64,000 nt of DNA from Mucidula mucida (taxonomy: Eukaryota; Basidiomycota; Agaricomycetes; Agaricales; Physalacriaceae): the NCBI GenBank assembly GCA_015501055.1, contig JADNYV010000042.1, positions 124,001-188,000 of the forward strand, given 5' to 3'. Both the position numbers and the translations under genes were made by a program. Under the pieces are notes generated by a model that was not told the DNA's origin, searched no databases, and saw nothing but the letters and a program-made list of their open reading frames with translations. Positions 1-12,487 of the stretch are shown one piece after another (within the stretch, counting starts at the first letter, position 1; every line of letters starts with the position of its first letter).

Positions 1-1483
1 GAATATTTGAACACACACAGGACGATTGAGATGGGACGTGTATATGCTCACCTCCTTTCGACCTCGGAAAAACAACCGCTTCGTCAGCGCACAGCTATTC
101 GTTCCTCCGGCTTGACTCCTTTCTCTTTGAAACGGTTATGGAGAGCTCACAAGATTCAATATGCATGGCCAAATCTGCTTGTGTTATGATGCCGTGATTG
201 TCTGATCATGATTAGATATTGCGTTCGTTCCTCCACTACCATTGCTGCCTGAAAGACTGTAGTACATTTAGCAGGGATTAGATGCTGTAGCACACCCGCA
301 AAAGGACATATTCTGAGATAGATAAAGTCATTATGATAGATTATGATCCAACGAACTTGACGAGACAAAGGCAACGTAACAGAATGGTGACATGTTCTTT
401 GTATATGCGGCAGATGGGCACGGCGAAAGTCGAGCCGTTGGAGCTCTCGTGGAGTTCACCTGGGTTTACGTTGGGTACTAATAAGAGGCAAAGTTCGAGC
501 GGAGCTTCGCCTGTCCATCAAAAGCGCTTAATTGAGGGATGGGATGACATCATTCACTAGATGAACGGAGAGGGATTTTTTCCGCGGTTGAGGTCGGTGG
601 TGACGGTGTAGATTGGCGGCTCCGGCAAACAGACAATGGCTGAGCCGAAAATTGATTGGGGCAAGCTAGATAATTCTGGTGATTCAGCCAGAATGGAGCA
701 AGTGACGGCCTGTAAGGAAAGCTCAAAGATATACAGAGCTGCAGCAACGGTCAATTGCAGTCGAACAAGAGAACATATGGCTACCGGGGTCCGGTTCTCG
801 GACGAGCGGACTTGCCGTTTTAGGCCATTCTTCGCTTTCAACCTCGCTAGATGATCTCTAATCTGCGCTCATTTCTCCCTTCTAGCGGCCTTCTGAGCTG
901 CTCATCTTTCAAAGTCTGGACCACCAAGGCTCCCTTATCATGACAACTGATGCTCTAGTGAATTGTCCTGCGGTTGAACGGCTCAGACGACGGTGACCCT
1001 CTGCATATCATGTTGCCAAATCAGGACATCGTCGCTGTTGCTCGGTTTGTATCGACAGATGGGCATATTATTCAATCCCTCCGTCCAGTTCGCATGCGAG
1101 TCATCGTCCAAAGGAGGAGTTTTCGTGATTGTGGAGTACGCTCAGTACACCGTTCCATGCAATTGGATATGTAAACACCACTTTGCTTTATAAGTCTTTG
1201 ATACGATAGAAAGGTGTCCGAGCTTCTTCTCTCCGCGAGCTTTCTTGATAAGGATGCCACTGAACTCTTTTATTTTGAGTGGGCTGAACATCTACGGAAT
1301 CTACAGAACACAACTTGGGCGTATCTCGGACGTACTACGAACGGGGGACGTCTCCGTCGTGGACGGTTGTGTATCAACGACTATTTTTAGCCTGATCGGA
1401 AATACTTTTCCACGTTCAGTGCCTTGGTGTGGCGTCACCACCCCACCACGGGTATACTATCCTGCGTTTTTCTTTTTTCGTGC
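1..1483. other. No gene recognised
   Basis: No open reading frame here gives a recognisable protein or a spliced series in a consistent phase on either strand. The short frames overlap each other in all phases, as expected by chance. The last part is probably the promoter of the sugar transporter that follows; the start may hold the 3' flank of a gene outside the window. Confidence 0.5.
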
Positions 1484-1490
1484 TATAAAT
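1484..1490 (+). promoter_or_regulatory. Putative TATA box of sugar transporter
   Basis: TATAAAT lies 141 bp before the transporter ATG, followed by a pyrimidine-rich leader. Position and match fit a fungal core promoter; the transcription start itself is not visible. Confidence 0.45.
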
Positions 1491-1630
1491 GCGAGCGATG
1501 ACAGCAGCGTTTGTCACTTTCCCCGCTGTCGTCTGTGCCTGTACACCCACAGCCAGTTCGACCATACCCCTCCGCCACTTGATCTTAATTATTCTAATTT
1601 TGATCTTCGGGTACCTGGAACGCGTTCACC

Positions 1631-3645
1631 ATGACCGACACTCCTTCCATCTCTGAAAAGACCAAGTCTCGCGATACTACTGCCGTACGAGCCGCCTTGA
1701 AAGATGGGGTCCCGCATTATATGGGACTCACAGGAGACAGGCTCCTCACTGCTATCACGGTTACAGCTACACTTGGTGAGTGATCTCTCTCTAGGTTAGC
1801 TACAGGTCGTCTGATATATTCCTCAAGGCTTCTTATTATTCGGCTATGACCAGGGTGTTATGTCTGGTATCATCTCGGCGGAGCAATTCTATCGCACATT
1901 TCCAGACCTCAATCCGAAATTGACTGGCGCGAAGCACTCTTCGACGATGCAAGCATTCTATACTGCTATCTATGAGATTGGATGTTTGGCCGGCGCTATC
2001 TTCGCTTTTTATACGGTAATAAGTTTGGACGGAGACGAAACATCATGATTGGTGCTTTCTGGGTCATCATTGGGACGATTATTCAGATAACCCCCATGCC
2101 CGGGTATGTTTCAATTGAACTCAAATTCCTCACTGAAACGTCGAATAGCACAAAGCTGGCCACCAATTCGTCATTGGCGTGTTGTTACTGGCTTTGGAAA
2201 TGGCTTGAACACGGCTACTATTCCCAGTTGGCAAGCGAATGCTCCAAGGCCCACAACCGTGGACTTCACATCTGCATCGAAGCTAGTATGATTGCTACAG
2301 GAACTGGTAGTTTTATTTTATGCACCTTTTACGCCACTCAATGTGAATCGCAGTCATCGCATACTGGATTGACTTTGGTCTTTCCTACATCGACTCCTCG
2401 ATTTCTTGGAGCTTCCCATCGGTCTCCAAATCATATTCGCTGTCCTGCTTATTCTCGGTGTCTACCATTGCCGGAATCGCCTCGCTACCTCCTTTCTATA
2501 GGCCAGCACGCTGAAGGTGAACATGTCGTTGCCGCATCAACGCCGAGACGGTCGACTCTCCCGGAACGCAGCAGCAGAAACGTGTCATCATCGAGGCGCT
2601 TGAATCTGTCGGTGAACTCGAGATCAAGCATGTTTTCACGAATGGACCATCGCAACATATCAGACGCACTCTCATCGGGGCATCCAGTCAACTGTTCCAA
2701 CAAATCGGAGGATGTAACGCCATAATCTACGTTCGCGAGCCCTTCCTTTACATTTCATGAATCAATGCTCATAGTTTCCAGTTTGCTCCGGTCATTTTCG
2801 AGACGTACATCGGGCTTGACCGCCGACTTGCCCTCATACTCGGAGGCGTGAACTCCACTGTCTACGCTCTATCTGCTTTCGGATCGTATCCTATGATTGA
2901 ACGACTTGGACGTCGTAAAATGTTCTTGTGGGGTACGGCCGGGCAGATGTTGTCCATGGTGGGTGACGTTACATCACGATCATTCAGTCATGCTTACATT
3001 TGACTAGTTTCTCGCCTCTTTCTGCCTCATCCCCTACAATGTCAACGGCGACAAGGAGAACACGGCTACGTATGGTGCTGTCGTCGGCCTATTTCTGTTC
3101 CTCATCGCGTTTGGATGGTGTGTCTATTTTCTTGCAGTGCGCAATATCGTTTTTCATTTCCGTTTAGCACCTGGCTCGAATTGCCCTGGCTGCTTCCCGC
3201 TGAGATTACTCCCAATGCTATTCGAACAAACGCCAATGCCATGTCTACTATGACCAACTGGCTGTGGAACTTTGCAGTCGTCATGTGGACACCCCCAATG
3301 TTGACTGCTCTGGGGGGTTTCGGAACATTCTTGTTCTTTGGCATCGTCAACGCGTGCTTCTTCCCTGTCATTTGGCTCTTCTACGTGGAGACCAAGGGAC
3401 GCACCCTAGAGGAAATAGACATCATCTTCGCCAAAGCGTACACGAACAAGGAGTGGTATGTGAAGGTTGGCAACGAAATGCCCAGGCTCTCGACCGACGA
3501 GGTTGAGCGCGAAGCTATCAAGTGGGGACTTACTGGCGATTTGGAGCATCGAGTAGGTTCCGCTGCGCCATCAGTCTGGGAAGACCAAGGCGAGAAAGGA
3601 AAGCAGCAGGAATCTGAGCAGTCGTCGGCCACTGCCCGCGTTTGA
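1631..3645 (+). CDS. MFS sugar (hexose-type) transporter, frame broken by seven single-base losses
   Basis: Proton-coupled monosaccharide transporter of the plasma membrane, sugar porter family. I read seven exons: 1631-1775, 1828-2103, 2149-2306, 2354-2730, 2782-2958, 3008-3117 and 3168-3645. Family marks are GFLLFGYDQGVMSG at the first helix, YGNKFGRRR after helix 2, PESPRYL after helix 6, QQIGGCNAIIY in helix 7 and VETKGRTLEEID after helix 12. Keeping these motifs in one frame requires one restored base near each of 2010, 2156, 2179, 2237, 2412, 2469 and 2536. With them the total is exactly 576 codons, about the usual family length. The other exons are clean. The donor at 2731 (GTTCGC) is weak. 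I think the gene is functional and the assembly is faulty there; real decay is the alternative. The sugar specificity cannot be told. Confidence 0.85.
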
Positions 3646-3959
3646 ATACTAATAGAGCCATAGAGCTAGATTACGATCATGATACCCTTTACGACAAAAG
3701 TACTAGTTGTGCTTAGACCGATTCCACGGTATCATCATTAAATGTATATATGTAACACCTCTGCCGATACGTGTACGATATCTTCGAGTAGATACTGTAC
3801 GTAGTAGCATGAATCTCAACCATTATGCCGAAAACATGAAAATTGGATTCCGAACCTTGGTTGAGCACCGTGTGTGGCTGTGCATTTCTTCAACTTGAAC
3901 TCGATCGTTCACCTCAACGCGACGCGTTTCCCCGTTCTCCTATCGCTAAAAGTCTCAGC

Positions 3960-4681
3960 ATGAACAAAATTAAACGATCAGCGCCGAGCTCCCCTTCGAA
4001 ACCGTCTAGTTCGTCCCAGGCTGTAAAGATTCGGAGTAGCTCGTCGCGAAGTAATTCCACTCCGGCGCCTACTCTTGAAAATGAAATGATACCCCGAAAT
4101 CCTGTTGAACAGTATTGGGCCGCGCGTGCGCTGACGGCGGAAGCTTTGCTTAAAGCGCGAACTGAACATCATCGGGAGCTTCGCGCCATGTCCATGACGG
4201 AGGACTTGAAGCGTACAGTGCGTCTTGCACTCAATTTGGTTGCGTTGTATTTATAATTGCTAGCGCGAGCGGTCAGGACTGATAAAGGCGAACGAAGACA
4301 AGCTGGTCAGGATGGAGAGGTTAACCGTGTGTTAGCTTTTGTGCCTACTCGTCTGTCACTCAAACACATTTTAGTGGGCTTTACTTGGGATCATAGTCTT
4401 TCTTGCTCTCCTTGTAGTATCCATCAGTACGCGCCAACGAGAACCACAACGACAACACTGGCTCCTTCCCTCACATTTCACAATACCTGTTCTGTCTCCG
4501 TTTACCTCGGTGGTTAGTCTCTATTAACTATCTTTTGTCTTCACTGCTTAACTATCTACAGGTGGAACATGAGGCTTCGATTATCGGAGCCAGGATAATC
4601 GTCGCGTCGATGCTAATAACAGCATGTCTTGCCTATTTTGTATACCGCCACTGGAATGTAAATCATCTGCGCAAATCGTAG
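3960..4681 (+). CDS. Small predicted membrane protein with two transmembrane helices
   Basis: Not recognised as a named family. Four exons (3960-4217, 4264-4326, 4375-4512, 4562-4681) with GT-AG introns of 46, 48 and 49 nt keep one frame and give 192 aa. The first 45 residues are rich in Ser, Pro and Lys, then follows a probably helical charged stretch with NPVEQYWAARALTAEALL. Two hydrophobic segments follow: WALLGIIVFLALLVVSI, and near the C-terminus ARIIVASMLITACLAYFVY, ending in a short basic tail (HLRKS). The layout suggests a hairpin membrane protein with its long N-terminus outside the bilayer. The splice structure makes a real gene likely; no function is proposed. Confidence 0.65.
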
Positions 4682-5693
4682 TATTTGATCGTCTCAAAAG
4701 CTGGACGCTAAAAAGGACTCATCATCGCAATGCGATTTACATGCTACCGCCCCCCGCATTGCACGGCCTACACTGAATTACAACGCAACTCTGCCTTGGC
4801 CGACACTTCGGGATTAATGCGACTGGCGCGTGTTCACATAACGAACCTCGCGCCTGCCTGGATGATTTCTATCAACCGACGAAATAGCGCTCAAAACGTT
4901 GTCCCTGGTGACACTGAGAACGTTGTCCCTTCCTCACAGATGCGGCACAATTATGTGCTAGCCAATCATGCTTACTCCACGAACGAGCGCTGCCTAACGG
5001 TCTCAGTCTGCTGGTCGGATAATTGGCGTCTTCCTTGGAGAATAGATAAGAGAGGTCGATGCGGCTCCTTTAATCAGAATGTCTTTCATGAGGTGCACAA
5101 GGAATCGAGGTACTTGCGCGGTGTACGTACTGCTTTGGCTCGAATTCTGCAACGGGTATGGAACGGGTTCGATGGCGCCAGTGGAGGTTGGGCGCCGAAA
5201 CTCGTCTAAGACCTGTCAAACACGGATGAATCATGGCTTATCTGTGCGATGTTCACAGCAAGTAAAGAAGACTACCTTCTGTAGCTGAGAGTGCTTTGCT
5301 TGGTGGGGAACTCTGTGCGAGGCCAATGGTACGAAGTTGGCGATGCAATCAACAACGTAACTCGTCTGCCCCGCTTAAACGCTATGCTCGCCGGAATAGC
5401 CATGGACACTGATCGCAGCCGAAACCATGACCGGGCTATTGTATCGATTGCTATGAAAGACAGAAGATACGGAATGTCTTTTATTTGTGGCATAAAGAGT
5501 CCATTAACGAGCGGCCTGAAAGAGCAAAGGACGCGCGCGCCCGGCCAACTACGACACAAATAAGGAACGAGGGTGCCGCCAAGTGAAACTTACCGGATTA
5601 AGAGTCCGCAGGTACAGCCACCACCTTGGTTGCCACACATTTCTGTTTCGTCATTTTCAATTCTCATCTCATCTTTCCCTTCTACCACCACCT
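4682..5693. other. Intergenic, FKS1 promoter region
   Basis: About 1 kb with no recognisable protein on either strand. A plus-strand frame at 4730-5209 is open but has no family resemblance or spliced continuation. The last 60 bases are pyrimidine-rich (TCTCATCTTTCCC type), as in fungal leaders, and run directly into the glucan synthase ATG. Confidence 0.5.
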
Positions 5694-8600
5694 ATGTCGG
5701 GACGTCCAGGGCATAGCCAGGAGGGCTACCCGTCATCGTCGCCCTCGTCGTTCGATGCCCATCAGAATCAGAACGACCCGTTCAGCCCGCCCACACAACG
5801 CCGGTATTACGACAACGATTCAGAGGACTATGGTCGTAGAGATACCTATGCCTCGGACAACAGCAACGCCGGCTTTTATGACCATAACGGTGCTTATGAC
5901 CCATATCGTGCGTGTCTAGCCGTTCTGCCCTCTCCTGCGATGTTGACATGTGCCGCCTGCAGCTCCACAAGACAATGATTCTGACGGTGACGTCTACGGG
6001 CAGCGCTATGCGCCCTCTGCCGAATCGCTTGGTGTGCCTCGCGTGAACCAGTCCGAGTCCTCGACGCCCACATTCGTGGACTATGGTGCTTCGGCGGGCG
6101 GTCGTGACGCCTATCCGGCCTGGTCGACTGAGCGCAACATTCCGCTGTCGAAAGAGGAAATTGAAGATATCTTCCTTGATCTCACTCAGAAGTTTGGTTT
6201 TCAGAGGGATTCGATGCGGAACATGGTGCGTTTTTGCTTCTTTCGCCCAGTTCAACCAATTCTGACATCCGTTGCAGTTTGATTTCCTAATGCAGCTGCT
6301 TGATAGCCGAGCATCCCGTATGGTGCCAAACCAGGCCCTCCTCACCTTGCACGCCGACTACATCGGTGGTCACCACGCGAATTATCGCAAGTGGTACTTT
6401 GCTGCCCAGCTTGACCTCGACGATGCTGTCGGTCAAGTGCAAAATCCAGGCCTCACCCGCTTAAAGTCCAAGAAGGGTGGGAAGCGACCCACTCACGAAA
6501 AATCGCTAAACACCGCCATCGAGCGCTGGCGACAGGCGATGAACAATATGAGCCAGTACGATCGCCTCCGCCAGATAGCCCTCTATCTGCTTCTTTGGGG
6601 AGAGGCCGCCCAAGTTCGATTTGTACCAGAGTGCCTCTGCTTCATTTTCAAGTGTGCAGACGATTATTACCGGTCGCCGGAGTGTCAGAACCGGATGGAG
6701 CCTGTCCCGGAAGGTCTTTATTTGCGGGCTGTCGTGAAACCGTTGTACCGGTTCATTCGTGACCAAGGGTACGAGGTTGTCGATGGAAAGTTTGTCAGGA
6801 GGGAGCGGGACCACGAAGATATCATTGGGTACGACGATGTCAACCAACTCTTCTGGTATCCCGAGGGAATTGCGCGGATCGTTCTCAACGACAAAACACG
6901 GCTCGTTGATTTGCCTCCCGCCCAGCGTTTCATGAAGTTCGACCGTATAGATTGGATCAGGGCGTTCTACAAAACTTATTATGAACGTCGTTCTTTCGGA
7001 CATCTCCTCGTCAACTTCAACCGTATATGGGTTATCCATATTTCCGTCTATTACTTCTATACGGCCTACAATTCCCCTACCATCTACCAGATCGATGACC
7101 GGGATGTGACAGCTTTAGCATGGAGTGCGACCGCCCTTGGAGGCGCAGTTGCCACCGTCATCATGATCCTCGCTACCCTCACTGAATTCTCGTATATCCC
7201 GACCACCTGGAACAACACTTCTCATCTCACGCGACGCCTGGTGTTTCTCCTCGTCACCCTTGCACTCACCGCCGGTCCCACGTTCTACGTCGCCATCGCC
7301 GAGTCTAATGGTAATGGTGGTCAACTTACCCTCATCCTTGGTATTGTCCAATTTTGGATATCTGTCGTCGCCACGCTGCTTTTCGCCTTCATGCCGTCAG
7401 GTCGTATGTTTGGCGACCGGGTCGCGGGCAAGTCAAGAAAGTATCTCGCGAGTCAGACATTCACGGCTAGTTATCCGGCGTTGGCATCGACGAGTCGCTT
7501 TGCTTCCGTGATGCTTTGGGTTCTCGTTTTCAGTTGCAAGTTTGTGGAGTCGTACTTCTTCCTGACATTGTCTTTCCGTGATCCCATCCGCGTCATGGTT
7601 GGTATGAAGATTCAGAACTGCAGTGATCGTTTCTGGGGCAACAACCTTTGCACGAACCACGCGGCATTCACGCTCACGATCATGTATATCATGGATTTGG
7701 CGCTGTTCTTTTTGGACACCTTCCTCTGGTACATCATCTGGAATACGGTTATTAGTATTGGACGGTCTTTCTCCCTTGGACTTTCTATTTGGACGCCATG
7801 GAAAGATATTTACACACGTTTACCGAAGCGGATATATGCGAAACTGCTGGCGACGAACGACATGGAAGTGAAATATAAACCCAAGGTGAGGTTCTCACGA
7901 GCTTCATTGCATCCAAATTTTAACGCTGTTCCAGGTCCTCGTATCACAGATTTGGAACGCGGTCATAATTTCTATGTATCGCGAGCATCTTCTCTCCATT
8001 GATCACGTTCAAAAGCTGCTTTACCATCAAGTTGATGCGGGTGCTGCTGCTGGCGGTCGACGAAGTTTGAGAGCTCCCCCGTTCTTCATTTCACAGAATG
8101 ACAAGGGTTTCCGCGGAGAATTCTTTCCCCCAGGCAGCGAGGCGGAGCGGCGCATCTCGTTCTTTGCCCAATCTCTCACGACTGCCATGCCTCCTCCCCT
8201 TCCTGTCGATGCTATGCCCACTTTCACTGTCCTTACTCCCCACTACAGCGAGAAGGTTCGTGCAATTTTTGAATCACCGTTTCCGTATCTCATTCATTGC
8301 GATAGATTCTTCTTTCGCTCCGTGAGATCATTCGTGAAGAAGATAAGAATACGCGGGTTACGCTTTTGGAGTATCTCAAGCAGCTTCATCCTATCGAGTG
8401 GGACAACTTCGTCAAGGATACGAAGATTCTCGCTGAAGAGTCGGCAATGTTCAACGGCACTACACCATTCAACGACGAGAAACAGACAAAAACGGATGAC
8501 TTGCCTTTCTACTTCATCGGGTTTAAGAGCGCAGCCCCCGAATTTACCCTTCGTACCCGAATTTGGGCTTCCCTTCGCGCTCAGACACTCTACCGCACAG

Positions 8601-11564
8601 TTTCCGGCATGATGAATTATTCCAAGGCGATCAAGTTGCTCTACCGTGTCGAGAACCCCGAGGTTGTGCAACTCTTCGGCGGCAATACGGACAAGCTTGA
8701 GCGTGAACTTGAACGTATGGCGCGTCGCAAGTTCAAGTTTGTCGTATCCATGCAACGGTATTCAAAGTTCAACAAGGAGGAGCAGGAGAATGCTGAGTTT
8801 CTGCTCCGGGCGTATCCTGATCTTCAGATCGCATTCTTGGAGGAAGAGCCGGCTCGCAAAGAGGGTGGTGATCCCAGGATATTCTCTGCGCTCATCGACG
8901 GACACAGCGAGTTCATGGAGAATGGCAAGCGCAAGCCCAAGTTCCGCATCGAGCTCCCTGGTAATCCAATCTTGGGCGATGGCAAGTCGGACAACCAGAA
9001 TCACGCCATCATTTTCTATCGCGGTGAATATCTACAGTTGATTGACGCCAACCAGGATCACTATCTCGAGGAGTGTTTGAAGATTCGTAACATCCTGGCT
9101 GAATTCGAGGAACTCAACCCGACGAATCAGAGTCCTTACGCGCACTGGGGTCACAAAGACTTCAAGCGTACACCTGTGGCTATTGTCGGCGCTCGCGAGT
9201 ACATCTTCTCGGAAAACATTGGTATTCTTGGTGATCTCGCTGCCGGCAAGGAGCAGACGTTCGGTACCCTCGCAGCTCGTTCCATGGCTTGGATTGGTGG
9301 TAAACTGCACTACGGTCACCCCGATTTCCTCAACGCTCTGTTCATGAACACCCGTGGCGGTGTGTCGAAGGCGCAGAAGGGTTTACATCTGAATGAAGAT
9401 ATTTATGCCGGCATGAACGCTTTTGGTCGCGGGGCTCGTATCAAGCACACGGAGTACTTCCAGTGCGGGAAGGGTCGAGATCTTGGATTTGGCACCATTT
9501 TGAATTTTCAGACGAAGATCGGCACTGGTATGGGCGAGCAGCTATTGAGTCGAGAATACTATTATCTCGGGACCCAACTGCCCATCGACAGATTCCTGAC
9601 TTTCTATTATGGTCACCCGGGGTTCCAGATCAACAATATGTTGGTCATCCTTTCGGTGCAGCTTTTCATTCTGACTAGTAAGTTCTTGCTCTGCTTTCAA
9701 TCTGCTCTGCCTCACAGAACGTTTCAAGTGGTTTTCCTCGGCTCTCTGAACTCGAGCGTCACTATTTGCAGGTACACCGGCGATGGACAATTTATTGGCG
9801 GACAAGCGGGTTGCTACAACTTGGACCCTGTCTTTGACTGGATCAAGCGTTGTATCCTCAGTATCTTTCTGGTGTTCATGATAGCTTTCTTGCCATTGTT
9901 CTTGCAAGGTACCTCTATTTTGTTTCACGTCAGCGACGATCATTAACGCCGCGTAGAATTGGTCGAGCGCGGTACATGGAAAGCCATTGTTCGGTTGGCG
10001 AAGCAGTTCGGCTCGCTCTCACCTGTGTTCGAGATTTTCTCTACTCAAATTCAGACACACTCTGTCCTGAGCAATCTGACGTTCGGTGGTGCTCGATACA
10101 TTGCTACTGGCCGTGGCTTCGCGACAAGTAGGATTCCATTCAACATTCTCTTCTCGCGTTTCGCCGGGCCAAGTATATACTTGGGCATGCGCACATTGCT
10201 CATGCTTTTGTACGTGACGCTGACCCTATGGACGCCCTACTTGATCTACTTCTGGATATCCATCGTTGCGCTCTGTGTTGCGCCGTTCGTATTCAACCCG
10301 CATCAGTTTGCTTTCTCAGATTTCTTGGTCGATTATCGGTATGCCACATTACATTCTTGCGGAATTTAAACTCATCTTTTTTCAGAGAATATATTCGATG
10401 GATGTCCAGAGGTAACTCGCGGTCACACAACAACTCTTGGATTGGGTATTGTCGGCTCTCCCGTACAATGATTACTGGCTACAAAAAGAAAAAGCTTGGG
10501 CATCCGTCGGAGAAGCTCTCGGGGGATCTCCCTCGTGCTACATGGCATGCCGTATTGTTCTCGGAAGTAATATTCCCCGCGGTCATGGCCATTCTCTTCG
10601 TCATCGCGTACATGTTCGTCAAATCATTCCCTGTCGACGGCGAAATCCCACCTAGTCCTCTCGTTCGCATCGCTGTGATCTCCTTGGGTCCCATCGTTTG
10701 GAATGCCGCCATTCTTTTGGTGCTCTTTATTTTCAGTATCTTTTTGGGACCTATGCTCGACCCGTGGTCCCAATGTTCGGATCTGTCATGGCGTTCATTG
10801 CTCACTTCCTGGGTTCGCTCGGCATGGTTGGATTCTTTGAGTTCCTGGTATGCAGCACATTTTTTCCTGTGGTCGAAGCTGAACATATCAATAGTGGTTC
10901 TTGGAACGCTGGGACACATCTCATGCCGTCTTGGGGCTAATTGCTTGCGTGGCTATCCAGCGTGCGGTGCACAAAATTCTCATCTCGGTGTTCTTGTCCC
11001 GTGAATTCAAGCATGATGAAACAAATCGGGCATGGTGGACAGGTCGGTGGTATGGGCGAGGATTGGGCACCCACGTCATGTCGCAACCGGCCAGAGAATA
11101 TATCGTCAAAATCATCGAACTCTCGCTATGGAGTTCTGACCTCATCATCGGTCACATTCTGTTGCTCATGCTCAGTCTGCCTGTCTTCATACCATATTTC
11201 GATCGATTCCATGCAACGTTATTATGTGCGTTGCATCTACGCTTTTTTGCATTTCTACTCACATGTTTGTCAGTTTGGTTGCGACCGTCGAAACAAATCC
11301 GTGCTCCTGTGTATTCCCTCAAACAACGGAAGACTCGTCACAAGATTGTAAGAATACTACCAAACTGAAAGGGTCGTTATTGATTTGTGTTTAGATTGTC
11401 AAGTACGGTTTGTTATTCATCGCTGTGATTGTTCTCTTTGCGGTGTTGATCGCTCTTCGTAAGTCGCTCGTTGAGGCGACTTTTCATTACTGAAACTTCT
11501 CTCCCTAGCTGTCGTCTTCCACACGACTCTCAAATTCGACTGCTCGATTTGCAACAGTCTGTAA
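5694..11564 (+). CDS. FKS1: 1,3-beta-glucan synthase catalytic subunit
   Basis: Integral plasma-membrane GT48 glucan synthase that makes the main cell-wall polymer from UDP-glucose; it is the echinocandin target. Twelve exons (5694-5907, 5963-6225, 6278-7885, 7935-8255, 8306-9677, 9729-9908, 9957-10338, 10386-10847, 10895-11225, 11274-11347, 11395-11458, 11509-11564) give 1,775 aa, normal for the family, once one base is restored. The N-terminus is a disordered Ser/Pro/Tyr-rich region, then the FKS1 domain ([15 protein letters not shown]), a first membrane cluster (about residues 410-720), the cytosolic synthase domain with [20 protein letters not shown] and [15 protein letters not shown], and a second membrane cluster. 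Hot spot 1 reads FLTLSFRDP, hot spot 2 DWIKRCIL. One base is missing near 10762 (CTCGACCCGTGGTCC), where the frame switches inside LGPMLDPVVPMFG. The thaumatin-like gene downstream is also wall-related, but no joint regulation is visible. Confidence 0.97.
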
Positions 11565-12487
11565 CGGACCATGATTCTTATGAATATATTAGACTTTGCC
11601 CACTGTATTTTGACGTTTCGATTTCCCATAATCTTGGCGCTGTCATGGACTCTTCCGTACATAGGACTGGATAATCTCATTCATGGACATTTACTGTAAG
11701 CCTATCAATACCAAATACTACCATATTGTCGCTCTCTCTCTGTTTCGAGTTCGTTGGTTATTTTGGATAGAGGTAGGCAACAGTCTCGAGGCCATGCGCT
11801 GATTTCATGTATCCCTGTTGACTGCCTAGATTGTCGAGATTCGAAACACACAAGGTTCTGGCTTCTTTAACCTTTTTTTGGCTGCTCATCGTCCAATGTA
11901 ACAGGTACGTCCGTCGGCTCTGGATTCCTATTCCACATTTGAGAGATCGTTGTGATGGATATCGGTTGGTTATCCGGGCTAGCCATACGACGTGAACCTT
12001 GTCGTGTCTTGGAAGAACGTGAAGTTGATCACCTAATATGGCAATCGGTCCTTTCCCATTGACTTTTCGTCACTTACAGTGCAGTGACGTATGGACAAGT
12101 CGTTGTTCTCGATGTATATCAGCAAGAAGCTCCACAGCGAACGGAGAATCTGGCACAGATGAACAAAGGTCCGTGACCAGCACGCATATGGCCTGATATC
12201 ATGTTCTTGATTCCGCCGACACACAGCGACTTCTGTGCTGCACGTTTGGCTGGTTCTTGGGACCAACGTGATACACCCGTGTGTGGCTGCTCGTGGCACT
12301 AGGCCCGCATTTCATCTGTCTGAGGCAGGAGGCCTTGTGCTTCGTCGCAACAAGCATGCTCGTCTGGGACCTGATCGATCCTGTGATTAGCGGTCGAGTT
12401 CTGAGGAGGTCGTTAAATAGCTGGCTACGGAGGATGTTTTTCGTTATCTTGTCGGTCTAACACACATCACTCGATACGAAGAAGAAG
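11565..12487. other. Intergenic between FKS1 and the thaumatin-like gene
   Basis: No gene recognised. It contains the 3' flank of FKS1 and the promoter of the thaumatin-like gene; the bases just before the next ATG (GAAGAAGAAG) are purine-rich. A short open stretch right after the FKS1 stop reads as a hydrophobic peptide but has no splice link to FKS1. Confidence 0.5.

Noticed and set aside
4730..5209. 159-aa plus-strand open frame before FKS1
   Set aside because: No motif, no splice partner and composition like random sequence; it is more likely promoter DNA.
11570..11700. Hydrophobic frame right after the FKS1 stop, considered as a further FKS1 exon
   Set aside because: FKS1 already ends with a family-like Cys-rich tail, total length is normal, and there is no donor to reach it.
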